Assembly (NCBI RefSeq): GCF_000949255.1
Contig: NZ_JXUW01000007.1
Coordinates: 1-64,000, forward strand
Length of the DNA: 64,000 bases
DNA from: Ferrimicrobium acidiphilum DSM 19497
GTDB taxonomy: Bacteria > Actinomycetota > Acidimicrobiia > Acidimicrobiales > Acidimicrobiaceae
Direction: 5' to 3'
The position numbers and the translations under genes were made by a program. The notes under the pieces are model-generated. The model saw nothing but the letters and a program-made list of their open reading frames with translations. It ran no database searches and was not told the DNA's origin. Shown here piece after piece: positions 9,264 through 17,321 of the stretch; positions within the stretch are counted from its first letter, which is position 1, and every line of letters starts with the position of its first letter.

Positions 9264-10706
9264 ATGGTGCTAGATATGAGGAGGCGAAGCCGCGGAAGGT
9301 TTAGCGTGGTGCTCGTCGGAGCTGGTGCAGTGCTACTCAGTGGATGTACGACGAATACAACCAGCGGTAAACCAACGACAACCCAGGTTGCAACGAGTGT
9401 AGTGCCTGCATCGCCTAAGTCTGGTACTGGTAGTGCTGGCGCAGGAGTGAGTGTCGGTACGGTTTCATCTTCTGCTGGCCATGACAAGAAGGTGGCGCCA
9501 ACCACTAAAACATCGGCGGGCACCCTGACCTTTTTGACTGAGCCACAGGCCGGCATCCAGCCGTGGCTGAACGCTATCGATGGCGCTCGCTCGGTGATCG
9601 AACTCAACGAGTACCTTCTAACCGACACCCAGTTCATAGATGCACTACGCAGTGCAGCCGGTAGAGGTGTGCAGGTGGACGTCATAGTGGACGGACATCC
9701 TTATGGAGATGCCTCTGCTCCCGGTGTCGCTGTCTCTGCTTTAGCTGGGAGCGGCGTGAATATCAAAGTGGCTCCGTCGCGTTTCGAAGGATCGTATTCC
9801 TTCGATCACGCGAAGTATCTGCTTGTTGACCCAGGCCAACCTGATCAGGTAGCTATCGTTGGTTCACCCAACGCGACTACTAGTGCCTTCGATGGTAGCA
9901 ATCTCGAGGACGCAGTTGAGACCACCAGAACCAGCACGATTACGACGATAGCAGAGGTTTTCCATGCCGATTGGATCGGTGCACAGGCTGGCTTATCGCC
10001 AAGGTCGAGCCTCCTGCTCTCGCCCGGGTCTGGTCCTACAATCGCCTCACTACTTGGCGAGACGGGTCCAGTAGAGGTGATGGCTGAGGAGTTAGGTGAT
10101 GCTCCGGCGTGTTATCAAGCGCTCTCAACCCATGGATCAGGTGCTCGACTCCTGGTGCCGGCGGGTCTATCCCGCGAGGCGACTGGCTATGCCACCCAAC
10201 TCGTGCGCGCTGGGGTGCAGGTCCGGACACTGGCAAACCCCTATATGCATGCCAAGCTGATCCTGACACCCGTCTCTGCTTTTGTCGGCTCCGAAAACCT
10301 CTCGATTGTCTCCTTTAACGACAATCGAGAAGTGGGTATAGTCACCTCGAATGCAGCGGTGCGCAATCAGGCGCTCGGTTGGTTTAATGAGGTGTGGAAT
10401 CAGGCAACTACGTGGAGGCCGGCATCAGGTGGATCGGCCGCAGCCACCCCGCCAGCAGCCACCCCGCCAGCAGCCACCCCGCCAGCAGCCACCCCGCCAG
10501 CAGCCACCCCGCCAAGTGGATCTGTGCACTCGTATCCTTACCTGAAATATGGCGTCACTGAGTCGCAGGTTACACAGCTATGGGGATCTCCCAGTTCTAC
10601 ATCGACCACTACCTATGACGGCCACCCAGAGGTGATTTGGATCTATCCGGCTGGCCGCGTATATTTCGAGAATGGTACCGTAAGTTATGTCCAACGAACC
10701 GGGTGA
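9264..10706 (+). CDS. Phospholipase D-like lipoprotein with AATPP repeat linker
   Basis: The product (480 residues) is a secreted lipoprotein: basic N-terminus, hydrophobic core, lipobox LLSGC with the lipidated Cys at 28, then a Ser/Thr-rich spacer. Two phospholipase-D half-sites follow, H182-x-K184 (HAKYLLVD, with SPNAT downstream) and H329-x-K331 (HAKLILT, with GSENLS downstream), so both catalytic halves are present. A five-fold AATPP linker leads to a C-terminal domain of about 60 residues (YGVTESQVTQLWGSP) resembling BamE/SmpA-type folds. Likely an extracytoplasmic phosphodiesterase or nuclease; substrate unknown. I chose ATG 9264 because GGGGG precedes it by 8 bp; the frame reaches 9174 but that extension would bury the signal peptide. 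Confidence 0.8.
   Translation: MVLDMRRRSRGRFSVVLVGAGAVLLSGCTTNTTSGKPTTTQVATSVVPASPKSGTGSAGAGVSVGTVSSSAGHDKKVAPTTKTSAGTLTFLTEPQAGIQPWLNAIDGARSVIELNEYLLTDTQFIDALRSAAGRGVQVDVIVDGHPYGDASAPGVAVSALAGSGVNIKVAPSRFEGSYSFDHAKYLLVDPGQPDQVAIVGSPNATTSAFDGSNLEDAVETTRTSTITTIAEVFHADWIGAQAGLSPRSSLLLSPGSGPTIASLLGETGPVEVMAEELGDAPACYQALSTHGSGARLLVPAGLSREATGYATQLVRAGVQVRTLANPYMHAKLILTPVSAFVGSENLSIVSFNDNREVGIVTSNAAVRNQALGWFNEVWNQATTWRPASGGSAAATPPAATPPAATPPAATPPAATPPSGSVHSYPYLKYGVTESQVTQLWGSPSSTSTTTYDGHPEVIWIYPAGRVYFENGTVSYVQRTG
10440..10514 (+). repeat. Five tandem 15-bp repeats in the lipoprotein gene
   Basis: The 15-mer GCAGCCACCCCGCCA is repeated five times without a single change, coding AATPP each time. Perfect DNA identity, not just protein identity, points to recent slippage and likely length variation between strains. 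Confidence 0.95.
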
Positions 10707-11369
10707 ACTCTACTGTTGCTACTGTGTGAGCTGCGTTTTTATCCAGGTCTCTTGATAGAGGAACGCTATTATCGGTCGCGTGATCCAGATGGTCCGCTAG
10801 CCCACTGAAGAGATGGATTGAGCGTACCACTCTGTCCTAGTCTGCAATAACTATTGCGAGCTACGGTGAGCTGTGACCTCCAATTTCGTTGCTGCAGTAG
10901 GCGCTCTTAGTACGCTTGGCTATCTACTAACGTGCTTGCAACCAGGGACTTACTCGTGTTCTACCTCTTCTCTTGGTCGCTCAAATAGGTACGGCGGGGG
11001 CCACGGCACTCATGATCTATGCCCCTGGGACTGCAGTTCTATCCGAGACGATCTTTGAGCGAATCTGGCTTGCAAGGCTGTGCCAACCATAGATTCTTGC
11101 AGGTACCAGCAAGGTGACTAAGACATGATGGAGTTTCGGGGTGATGCCGATGTTTGGATCGACCAAACCTCAGCTATAGCCACTGATCTCACCTAGAAGA
11201 GGCGCTTGGCTTGGCGCTGCCTGCAAGTGCACAGCATCTCGGCTCTCCTCTGGATTAGGGCAAAATCTTGGAGCTCAAAGTAGGAATTCGAATGCAAGAC
11301 ATCCAAAGTTCAGTGGCGCTACGAACCAAGCACATCAGCAGCAACCGTTGTTTGAAGAGTGGAGGCCAA
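10707..11369. other. 660-bp gene-poor stretch
   Basis: No supported gene. A hydrophobic frame at 10873-11058 (start MTSNFVAAVGALSTLGY) and another frame near 10960-11090 with a hydrophobic stretch could be pieces of one broken membrane-protein gene, but I recognise no family. Confidence 0.3.
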
Positions 11370-11657
11370 ATGACCGAAGTTAGTCGTCGTTCCTTTCTGA
11401 TCCGATCGTCTGCCACGCTGGCAGCCGTTGGAGCAGTCGCCGTTATTCCTGCTGGCGCCGTCCGGCTGGCCGATTCGAAAAAGCAAGCCTATCCTGAGCT
11501 AACCCCGGAGGAGTCGAGCGCAATCCAATCCTTGGTGGTGCACGTAGCCAACCCCGCCACAGGTGAGCTATCGGTAATGTTTGGAACCGAAGAGGTTCGT
11601 ATTAAGGATCATCGTCTGATTGCACAACTCGCCTCGGCGATCCGTGCTCCTAAGTAA
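11370..11657 (+). CDS. Small Tat-exported protein of a DUF4331 cluster
   Basis: A 95-residue protein starting MTEVSRRSFLIRSSATLAAV: a twin-arginine motif (SRRSFLI) and a hydrophobic core, so it should leave the cell folded, possibly with a cofactor or partner. The mature part is about 65 residues with no known domain (HVANPATGELSVMFGTEEV). The ATG at 11370 is chosen because GGAGG precedes it by 4 bp; a longer frame from 11268 has no ribosome binding site. It is 51 bp upstream of the DUF4331 gene on the same strand, so the pair is probably co-transcribed. Confidence 0.65.
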   Translation: MTEVSRRSFLIRSSATLAAVGAVAVIPAGAVRLADSKKQAYPELTPEESSAIQSLVVHVANPATGELSVMFGTEEVRIKDHRLIAQLASAIRAPK

Positions 11658-11708
11658 AACTCCTGCTATTAAAACCGCAAGACTGCGTTCACTGAAAGGA
11701 AAATTGTT

Positions 11709-13133
11709 GTGTCATCACACCGAGAAGCACCAGCCATATCGAAGGATCCAGTAGCAGACTCTACAGATCTCTACGCGTTTCGTTCGCCAGATAGTCCCGA
11801 TACCGTGACTATTATCGCTAATTATCTGCCGCTGCAATTGCCAGCTGGAGGACCGAACTTCTACGAGTTCGGCGACGATGTACTCTATGAGATCCACATC
11901 TCCAATAATGGGGAGCCGTTGTCGAATATAACCTACCAGTTTCAGTTCCACACGGAGTTGGCGGACCCGAATACTTTCTTGTACAATACTGGTCAGATCA
12001 CTGCACTCGACTCGCCGAACTGGAACCGACGCCAGTTTTACACGGTTACTCGTATCGACAAGAACGGTTACCATGAGCTCGCCAGCAATGCGCCGTGCCC
12101 ACCCTCCAATGTTGGGCCACGCTCCATTCCTCACTATGCACCACTAGCGGATGCGGCAGTGGTAACCACGAGTGATGGCGAGAAGATTTTCGCGGGTCAG
12201 AGGGCTGAAGGTTTCTACGTGGACCTAGGTTCCATCTTCGATCTCGGAGACCTCCGTCCATTCTCTCCTGATCAACTCATTCCTGGACCGGCCTCAGCTG
12301 GAGTCAATGCTACAGCAGGGCTCAACGTAGCCTCGATCGCGATTCAGGTGCCAATCACGCTTTTAACCAGCAATGGGTCAATGCCGACATCGGTGACCGA
12401 TCCCGCAGCAGTCCTTGGCATATGGACGTCGGCGAATCGGCAGAAGGTCCGTGTCTATGACCAGGCGTTCACTGGTAAGGATTCCGACGTGGGTCCGTTT
12501 GTACAGGTCTCGAGATTGGGTAATCCACTCTTTAACGAAGTCATCGTTCCAATCGGCAAGAAGGATCTCTGGAACACGCTTCCACCCTTCGCTGACCGTG
12601 AGTTTCTCTCCTATGTACAGCATCCAGAACTGAGTTCGTTACTGCCGGTGCTTTATCCTGGAGTGTTCCCTGACCTGGCTAAGTACACAGCGGCGAGAGC
12701 GGACTTGGTAGCCATCCTCTTAACCGGTATTCCCACTGGCGTGGTCGATGGTCTGAACACCTACACGGGTCCATGGTACGCTGATATGTTGCGCCTCAAT
12801 GTCGCGATTCCACCGTCGAGCTCACCGTCGATTCTTGGAGTGCTTGGTGGAGATCTAGCAGGGTATCCAAATGGGCGCCGGGTCTATGACGATGTTGTCT
12901 CGATTGAGCTTCGTGCGATTGCTGGCACGACGATTCCCCTTGTTGACAAGAGCTATAAGCCAGATGCCGCAGCTGGGGCTATCTACGATGTAATCAATCC
13001 CAATAAAACTTCGCCAAGTCAGCTTGGCCCGATCGGGGAGACGTATCTCAATAGTTTCCCGTATTTGGGCATTCCCTGGGATGGATTCTCCAACCCTTCG
13101 GTGACCGCGACGCCTACCTTGGTGAATCAGTGA
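11709..13133 (+). CDS. DUF4331 family protein
   Basis: This 474-residue protein has the DUF4331 opening, MSSHREAPAISKDPVADSTD followed by LYAFRSPD, and the downstream EFGDDVLYEIHISNNGEP segment. DUF4331 proteins are mostly secreted beta-rich proteins of unknown biochemical role found in soil and acidophilic bacteria. No signal peptide is visible at this start, so export may depend on the small Tat protein upstream as a hitch-hiking partner; this is inference. The start is GTG 11709 with AAAGGA about 10 bp upstream. Its stop overlaps the next start (GTGA), coupling it to the 127-residue protein. Confidence 0.8.
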   Translation: MSSHREAPAISKDPVADSTDLYAFRSPDSPDTVTIIANYLPLQLPAGGPNFYEFGDDVLYEIHISNNGEPLSNITYQFQFHTELADPNTFLYNTGQITALDSPNWNRRQFYTVTRIDKNGYHELASNAPCPPSNVGPRSIPHYAPLADAAVVTTSDGEKIFAGQRAEGFYVDLGSIFDLGDLRPFSPDQLIPGPASAGVNATAGLNVASIAIQVPITLLTSNGSMPTSVTDPAAVLGIWTSANRQKVRVYDQAFTGKDSDVGPFVQVSRLGNPLFNEVIVPIGKKDLWNTLPPFADREFLSYVQHPELSSLLPVLYPGVFPDLAKYTAARADLVAILLTGIPTGVVDGLNTYTGPWYADMLRLNVAIPPSSSPSILGVLGGDLAGYPNGRRVYDDVVSIELRAIAGTTIPLVDKSYKPDAAAGAIYDVINPNKTSPSQLGPIGETYLNSFPYLGIPWDGFSNPSVTATPTLVNQ

Positions 13134-13513
13134 CCGATATTACCCTTCCTCCCCTGGACCTCCTTGGGCAGCGTACGCTGCCCAAGGAGCATCTCCCTTC
13201 AATGACAGGGGCTGTCGCTATCGACATCGATGAGACGACGGGTGCACTCGTTGTCATGGGCGAGCGTGATCACGTGGGTAAGGAGTGCTTCGTAAGTGGT
13301 CATGAAGGCTTCCACAAGCATGTGTGGTTCCTAGATCGAGTGTTGCCTGGACGAACCCAGGTGGCGGCGGTGTTCGCCAGCCTTGACCCAGGCATCTATG
13401 AAGTAGACATTGAAGGCGAACAATCTTTAGGCAGTGTGACCATCCTTGCTGGGCAGGTCAGGACTCTCGTTGTCGATCCAGATGACGTGGCCACGCCAGA
13501 CCGAAGCAACTAG
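13130..13513 (+). CDS. Hypothetical protein coupled to DUF4331 (127 aa)
   Basis: I do not recognise a family. The 127-residue soluble protein contains SGHEGFHKHVWFLDRVLPG and a beta-rich C-terminal half (GIYEVDIEGEQSLGSVTIL) that looks like a small carboxypeptidase-regulatory or transthyretin-like sandwich, with several histidines that could bind metal. The GTG at 13130 overlaps the DUF4331 stop by 4 bp. The tight coupling suggests the two products are made together and may act as partners. Confidence 0.6.
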   Translation: MTDITLPPLDLLGQRTLPKEHLPSMTGAVAIDIDETTGALVVMGERDHVGKECFVSGHEGFHKHVWFLDRVLPGRTQVAAVFASLDPGIYEVDIEGEQSLGSVTILAGQVRTLVVDPDDVATPDRSN

Positions 13514-13612
13514 GTCGAGCGTGATCGGCTCAACCGCTGAAGGCATAGCTAGATCGCCGCGGCTACAAGCGGCATTTGGAGGGTGACGGTGGATGGGCGG
13601 AATCCGTGTCCG

Positions 13613-14080
13613 TTACTCATTCGTATCGGAAGGTTCGTTGCCAAGTAGGTATCTAGCGCCGGTACCGAGCTTGGCGGCCTTGTCATCTGGGTTGTAGAGC
13701 TTACAGGTACCGAGCGAAAGACATCCACAACCAATGCAAGAGTCCAGATCGTCGCGTAGACCTTCTAGTGTCCGAATCTGTTCGTCTATCCTGAGTCTCC
13801 AGCTCGCCGACAGTCGATTCCAGTCCTTCGCGTTTGGTGTCCTCTGGTTCGGGAGTAATTCAACAGCGGTTGCAATCTCATCGAGAGTTAGTCCCACGCG
13901 TTGGGCAACCTTGATAAAGGCTACGCGTCGAATGACCGAGCGAGTGTACATACGCTTCTGGCCTTCGGTTCGGATTGAGGTCACGAGGCCGCGCTCCTCG
14001 TAAAATCTCAACGTCGCCACCGAGACTCCACAACGTCCTGCGACGATTCCAATTGGGAGAAGTTCCTGCTTGGATGGCAT
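13613..14080 (-). CDS. soxR: SoxR, redox-sensing MerR-family regulator
   Basis: A 155-residue MerR-type regulator: N-terminal winged HTH (GIVAGRCGVSVATLRFYEERGL), a dimerisation helix, and the C-terminal cysteine cluster C115-x2-C118-x-C120-x5-C126 that binds the SoxR [2Fe-2S] cluster. Oxidation or nitrosylation of the cluster, often by redox-cycling compounds, switches SoxR into an activator by untwisting a promoter with a long spacer. A perfect SoxR-type palindrome lies 30 bp upstream, facing a split transketolase. In actinobacteria SoxR usually controls a few genes not related to soxS. AGGAAAGGAAG gives a ribosome binding site upstream of the ATG. Confidence 0.92.
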   Translation of the reverse strand: MPSKQELLPIGIVAGRCGVSVATLRFYEERGLVTSIRTEGQKRMYTRSVIRRVAFIKVAQRVGLTLDEIATAVELLPNQRTPNAKDWNRLSASWRLRIDEQIRTLEGLRDDLDSCIGCGCLSLGTCKLYNPDDKAAKLGTGARYLLGNEPSDTNE

Positions 14081-14105
14081 CTTTTTACATACTTCCTTTC
14101 CTGGC

Positions 14106-14143
14106 TTGACCTCAAGTCAACTTGAGATTGTAGCGTGTTTCCC
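14106..14143 (+). promoter_or_regulatory. SoxR-box promoter of the transketolase genes
   Basis: TTGACC (-35, 14106-14111) and TAGCGT (-10, 14131-14136) are separated by 19 bp, the over-long spacing of MerR-family activated promoters. CTCAAGT-CA-ACTTGAG (14111-14126), a perfect palindrome matching the known SoxR box core, fills the spacer. Seven bases after the -10 comes ATG 14144, so the message is probably leaderless. The box also lies upstream of soxR itself, allowing autoregulation. Confidence 0.85.
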
Positions 14144-14854
14144 ATGAACATTGCTGCGATGAGTTCGTCGCCTACCTATGGTTATGAAGACCTAGCGGAC
14201 CTTATTCAGCTGATGACTGGCGATGAGAAGCACGATGCCAGTGCTCACTCCACTTTGGATGTGCTCTGGGTGCTCTATGACTCGGTGCTCAAGGTAGATC
14301 GAGGCTCGATCAATGATCCGATGAGAGATAGATTGATGATCTCTAAGGGTCATGGCCCTATGGCGCTCTATGCAGTCTTGGTGGCCAAGCAAATGATGAC
14401 AGTCGACGAGTTGCGAACCTATGGAGAGTTTAATTCATCGCTTGGATGGCATCCAGATCGCTTGCGTATCCAAGCTGTCGAGATCTCGAGTGGATCGCTG
14501 GGCCATGGACTTGCGATCGCTATCGGTAGCGCTTATGGGCTGAGCCTGCGTTCGTCGTCGCCACCACAAGTCTTCTGCCTACTCGGGGACGGTGAGCTAG
14601 ACGAGGGTTCGGTGCATGAGGCCATTGCCTTGGCCGCACGTCTTGGCTTGGGCAATCTCACGGCTGTGGTAATCGACAATCGGAGTTCCACCCATGGATG
14701 GCCTGCTGGAATCGCCGGTCGCTTCGAGGTGGAGGGCTGGGTCGCCAGCACGGTGGCGGGTCGAGACCATAGGGCACTTGAGGCTGCATTGTGTTACGAA
14801 GGCTCCGCTCCAAAGGCGGAGCCAAGAGTCGTGGTTTGCGAGATAGATGACTGA
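14144..14854 (+). CDS. Transketolase, N-terminal (ThDP-binding) subunit
   Basis: This is the N-terminal half of a split transketolase (about 236 residues). SKGHGPMALYA near residue 70 and SGSLGHGLAIA are transketolase signatures; GDGELDEGSVHEA followed by VIDN forms the ThDP/Mg binding motif (GDG...N). The frame extends to a GTG at 14135, but the -10 box of the SoxR promoter ends at 14136, so ATG 14144 is the better start. The C-terminal subunit follows 45 bp later. Together they would exchange C2 units between pentose- and hexose-phosphates. Split transketolases also include sulfoacetaldehyde- and fosfomycin-type pathway enzymes, so the exact sugar substrate is open. Confidence 0.85.
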   Translation: MNIAAMSSSPTYGYEDLADLIQLMTGDEKHDASAHSTLDVLWVLYDSVLKVDRGSINDPMRDRLMISKGHGPMALYAVLVAKQMMTVDELRTYGEFNSSLGWHPDRLRIQAVEISSGSLGHGLAIAIGSAYGLSLRSSSPPQVFCLLGDGELDEGSVHEAIALAARLGLGNLTAVVIDNRSSTHGWPAGIAGRFEVEGWVASTVAGRDHRALEAALCYEGSAPKAEPRVVVCEIDD

Positions 14855-14899
14855 ACTGATGACGAGAGAATCCAATGCAATGAGAGAGGAACTTTGAGG

Positions 14900-15787
14900 A
14901 TGCGGACGATGCGAGAGGCCTTCTTTGACGGCATTGTGGAGTGGATGGCCACCGACGAGAAGGCGATTGTGGTTCTGGCAGATATCTCTGCTGCTGGTCT
15001 CAGAGAGGCGAGTCATAGTTTTCCAGGGCGGGTACTTAACGTTGGCATTCGAGAACAGGCTGCAATTGGAGTTGCAGCTGGACTCAGTCTCGAAGGATTC
15101 CATCCTTTGGTGCACACCTATGCCCCCTTCTTGATCGAGCGACCATTCGAGATGATCAAGGACGATCTCTTTCATCAGGGATTGGTGGCGACGCTGGTAT
15201 CGATTGGCGCATCTTATGACGAGCCTGGTTATGGCCGGACGCACCAGTGCCCTGAGGATGTGGCACTGCTCGATACACTGGGTCCGTGTACGACCCTGGT
15301 CCCAGGTCATGCTGATGAGGTCGTTCCACTGCTACAACGGGCGGTATCGTCGGATACTGTCGGCTATCTCAGACTGAGCATCGCGATGAATAGGCGATCT
15401 ATTCGGAACACAACCGCGACTATGGCCAGGGTAGTGACGGGGGAAAATGGGGTTGTGATCGCCGTTGGGCCGATGTTGGATGCGGTGCTAGATGCCACGG
15501 AAGGCATGGATGTTACCGTGCTCTATGCCACCACTGTTCGTCCGTTTGACGCTGCAACGTTAAGGGAAGTTGCCGGACCAACGCCGAAGGTGGTGATAGT
15601 TGAGCCCTATCTGGCAGGCACCTCTTCCCCTGTGGTGGAGAGGGCGCTCTCTGATCTGCCACACCGCATACTGGCGCTTGGAGTCAACCATCCCGACCTT
15701 CATCGTTACGGCAGTTACGAGGACCATGATTTGGCTCAAGGACTCAATCCAGCTGGGATTTCGTCGGCTATCCGCGCCTTCCTATAA
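14900..15787 (+). CDS. Transketolase, C-terminal (pyrimidine-binding and TK_C) subunit
   Basis: The second half of the split transketolase, 295 residues. RVLNVGIREQAAIGVAAGL contains the catalytic glutamate (GIREQ) that activates the ThDP aminopyrimidine, and HTYAPFLIERPFE continues the PYR domain; the C-terminal third is the transketolase_C domain ending in a DHDLAQGLNPAGISSAIR segment. I use ATG 14900, 9 bp after GAGAGAGGA; an in-frame TTG at 14894 is less likely. It forms a SoxR-promoter operon with the N-terminal subunit. Confidence 0.85.
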   Translation: MRTMREAFFDGIVEWMATDEKAIVVLADISAAGLREASHSFPGRVLNVGIREQAAIGVAAGLSLEGFHPLVHTYAPFLIERPFEMIKDDLFHQGLVATLVSIGASYDEPGYGRTHQCPEDVALLDTLGPCTTLVPGHADEVVPLLQRAVSSDTVGYLRLSIAMNRRSIRNTTATMARVVTGENGVVIAVGPMLDAVLDATEGMDVTVLYATTVRPFDAATLREVAGPTPKVVIVEPYLAGTSSPVVERALSDLPHRILALGVNHPDLHRYGSYEDHDLAQGLNPAGISSAIRAFL

Positions 15788-15876
15788 CAGAGATGAGGCT
15801 GTCTCTTTTCGGTTTTTGATGCAATGCTCTTTCGGCGGCGCGCCGACTGGTGAACGCGTTCGGCTCGCCGACGCGC

Positions 15877-16893
15877 TCACTCGTCACTGAGAGTTGAACC
15901 GGGTTGTGTGCTCGGATCCTTTGGGTCCGATGGATCCTCGAACGTGACTGTGATCTCCTGCTCGCGACGATAGCGTTGTACTTTGGCGAGCGCTATGATT
16001 GCCGTCTTGTCTGCCGCTGTCAGCGGTGGCTGTATCAGGCTCCTTGGCCAGAGCTTTCGGACATGGACGACGTTGACCTCAGCTGCGTAGAGGGTGACGG
16101 TTGCGGTGAGTCCGAGCCAGGTGATGAGTCCGAGCACGAGTCCAAAAATACCGTAGGTAGCCGAGGTGTGTGCAAGTTCATGCCCGATGAGAAAGCCGCC
16201 GAGCTGCTCGAGGGCACTCCATGCTATGCCAGCCATCAGTGCTCCCGGGAGAAGGTCCTTCGTCGGTATTGTTTTGGGAGCAAGGAGGCGAAAGCCGGCG
16301 ACGTAGAGTACCAGGTTCACCAAGATCGTCGCGATGATCAAGAGAATTTTGCTAAATTCGTGACCACCAAGTGTGGCGGTGAAGGTGGCGATCGACGAGG
16401 TTACCAGCACGTTGATGGCAAGAATCGCAAGGATGCCAAAGTTGCGAAGTGTCCGCGGTAGAAACCCGGGGCGGTCGGTCATAGGTACGTTCCAGACCGT
16501 TGCCATCGCCTGCTGGGCGGAGGACGCTATCCCTTGTGAACCCCAGAGGGTCCCGAGGATACCAACGATCAGCGTGATCGGGCTGTTGGCGTTGAGTGCG
16601 TGCACCCCCGCCTTCGAACCGAGCTCAGAGCCTATGACTGGAATCTGTGCGAAGACGGTGGTCGAGATGCGGTGAGAGAGAGTTGGATTATGAGCAAAGA
16701 TGATCCCGGTAACGGTAACTGCGACCAGTAACAGTGGGAATAGGGAGGCAAACCCGTAGTAGGCGATAAGCAGAGCCCAGGTAGAAGCTGAGTCTTGCCC
16801 ATATTTGCGGATGACAGCGTAGACGAAGGCAAGAGGTCGATGGCGCTGCTGCAGGCCATCGATTCGCCGCATGAACTGCTCGATATTGGGCAT
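15877..16893 (-). CDS. YihY/BrkB family inner-membrane protein
   Basis: A 338-residue protein with about six membrane helices and the YihY/UPF0761 pattern: SASTWALLIAYYGFASLFPLL near the N-terminus, GTLWGSQGIASSAQQAMATVWN in the middle and ATYGIFGLVLGLITWL late. The C-terminal 60 residues are charged and cytoplasmic. Once called ribonuclease BN by mistake, the family has no settled function; some members are implicated in envelope stress. It is convergent with the transketolase operon. Confidence 0.85.
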   Translation of the reverse strand: MPNIEQFMRRIDGLQQRHRPLAFVYAVIRKYGQDSASTWALLIAYYGFASLFPLLLVAVTVTGIIFAHNPTLSHRISTTVFAQIPVIGSELGSKAGVHALNANSPITLIVGILGTLWGSQGIASSAQQAMATVWNVPMTDRPGFLPRTLRNFGILAILAINVLVTSSIATFTATLGGHEFSKILLIIATILVNLVLYVAGFRLLAPKTIPTKDLLPGALMAGIAWSALEQLGGFLIGHELAHTSATYGIFGLVLGLITWLGLTATVTLYAAEVNVVHVRKLWPRSLIQPPLTAADKTAIIALAKVQRYRREQEITVTFEDPSDPKDPSTQPGSTLSDE

Positions 16894-17296
16894 GTCGTTA
16901 CCATCCTAGAGGTCGAAGTAACTGAGGTGATACTTAACGAGTCACCAATGGATCCTGAACGCTTCGGCTCGACCAAGACCATCTGAGGCAAAGAAGGAGG
17001 TCGCAGTTGGCCGCGATGCGACGGAGCGACACTGCCATAAGAGTGTTAGGAACTTCAACCGGTTTTGTTCTGCTCTTGTGATTGTTGCATTTTTGGTTAG
17101 TGGCGCTCGGCCTTGAGGAGACTGGCTAACTTCCTGCCCCTCACAGGACCGGTGGCTTCGCTGCAGTCAAGGATGATGAGGTGAGGGCTCTGTGCTATCG
17201 GGAGAAGAGCCCAGCTGGTATGCATGACCAGCGTCGGGTGGCAACGCTTTTGGCTAGAGGAGATTGCTGGATGCCTACGACGCGGATCGAGCGCTT
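16894..17296. other. Intergenic stretch upstream of the aldo/keto reductase
   Basis: About 400 bp without a supported gene, between two divergently transcribed genes. Apart from the inverted repeat beginning at 17297 I see no structure. Confidence 0.35.
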
Positions 17297-17321
17297 ACTT
17301 CAGCTTGGATAGGCTGAAGTA
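17297..17321 (+). promoter_or_regulatory. 8-bp perfect inverted repeat over the -10 of the aldo/keto reductase
   Basis: ACTTCAGC (17297-17304) and GCTGAAGT (17313-17320) are perfect inverted copies 8 bp apart. TAGGCT (17310-17315) inside it looks like a -10 box and lies 6 bp before ATG 17322, so the site would cover the promoter of a leaderless message and is a likely operator. Confidence 0.55.

Noticed and set aside
9264-10706. Phospholipase-D-like protein as a defence nuclease
   Set aside because: It has a lipobox and is predicted to be outside the cell, and no defence genes are nearby.
14597-15310. Minus-strand frame of 237 codons across the transketolase genes
   Set aside because: It lies entirely opposite two well-supported transketolase subunits and shows no domain.
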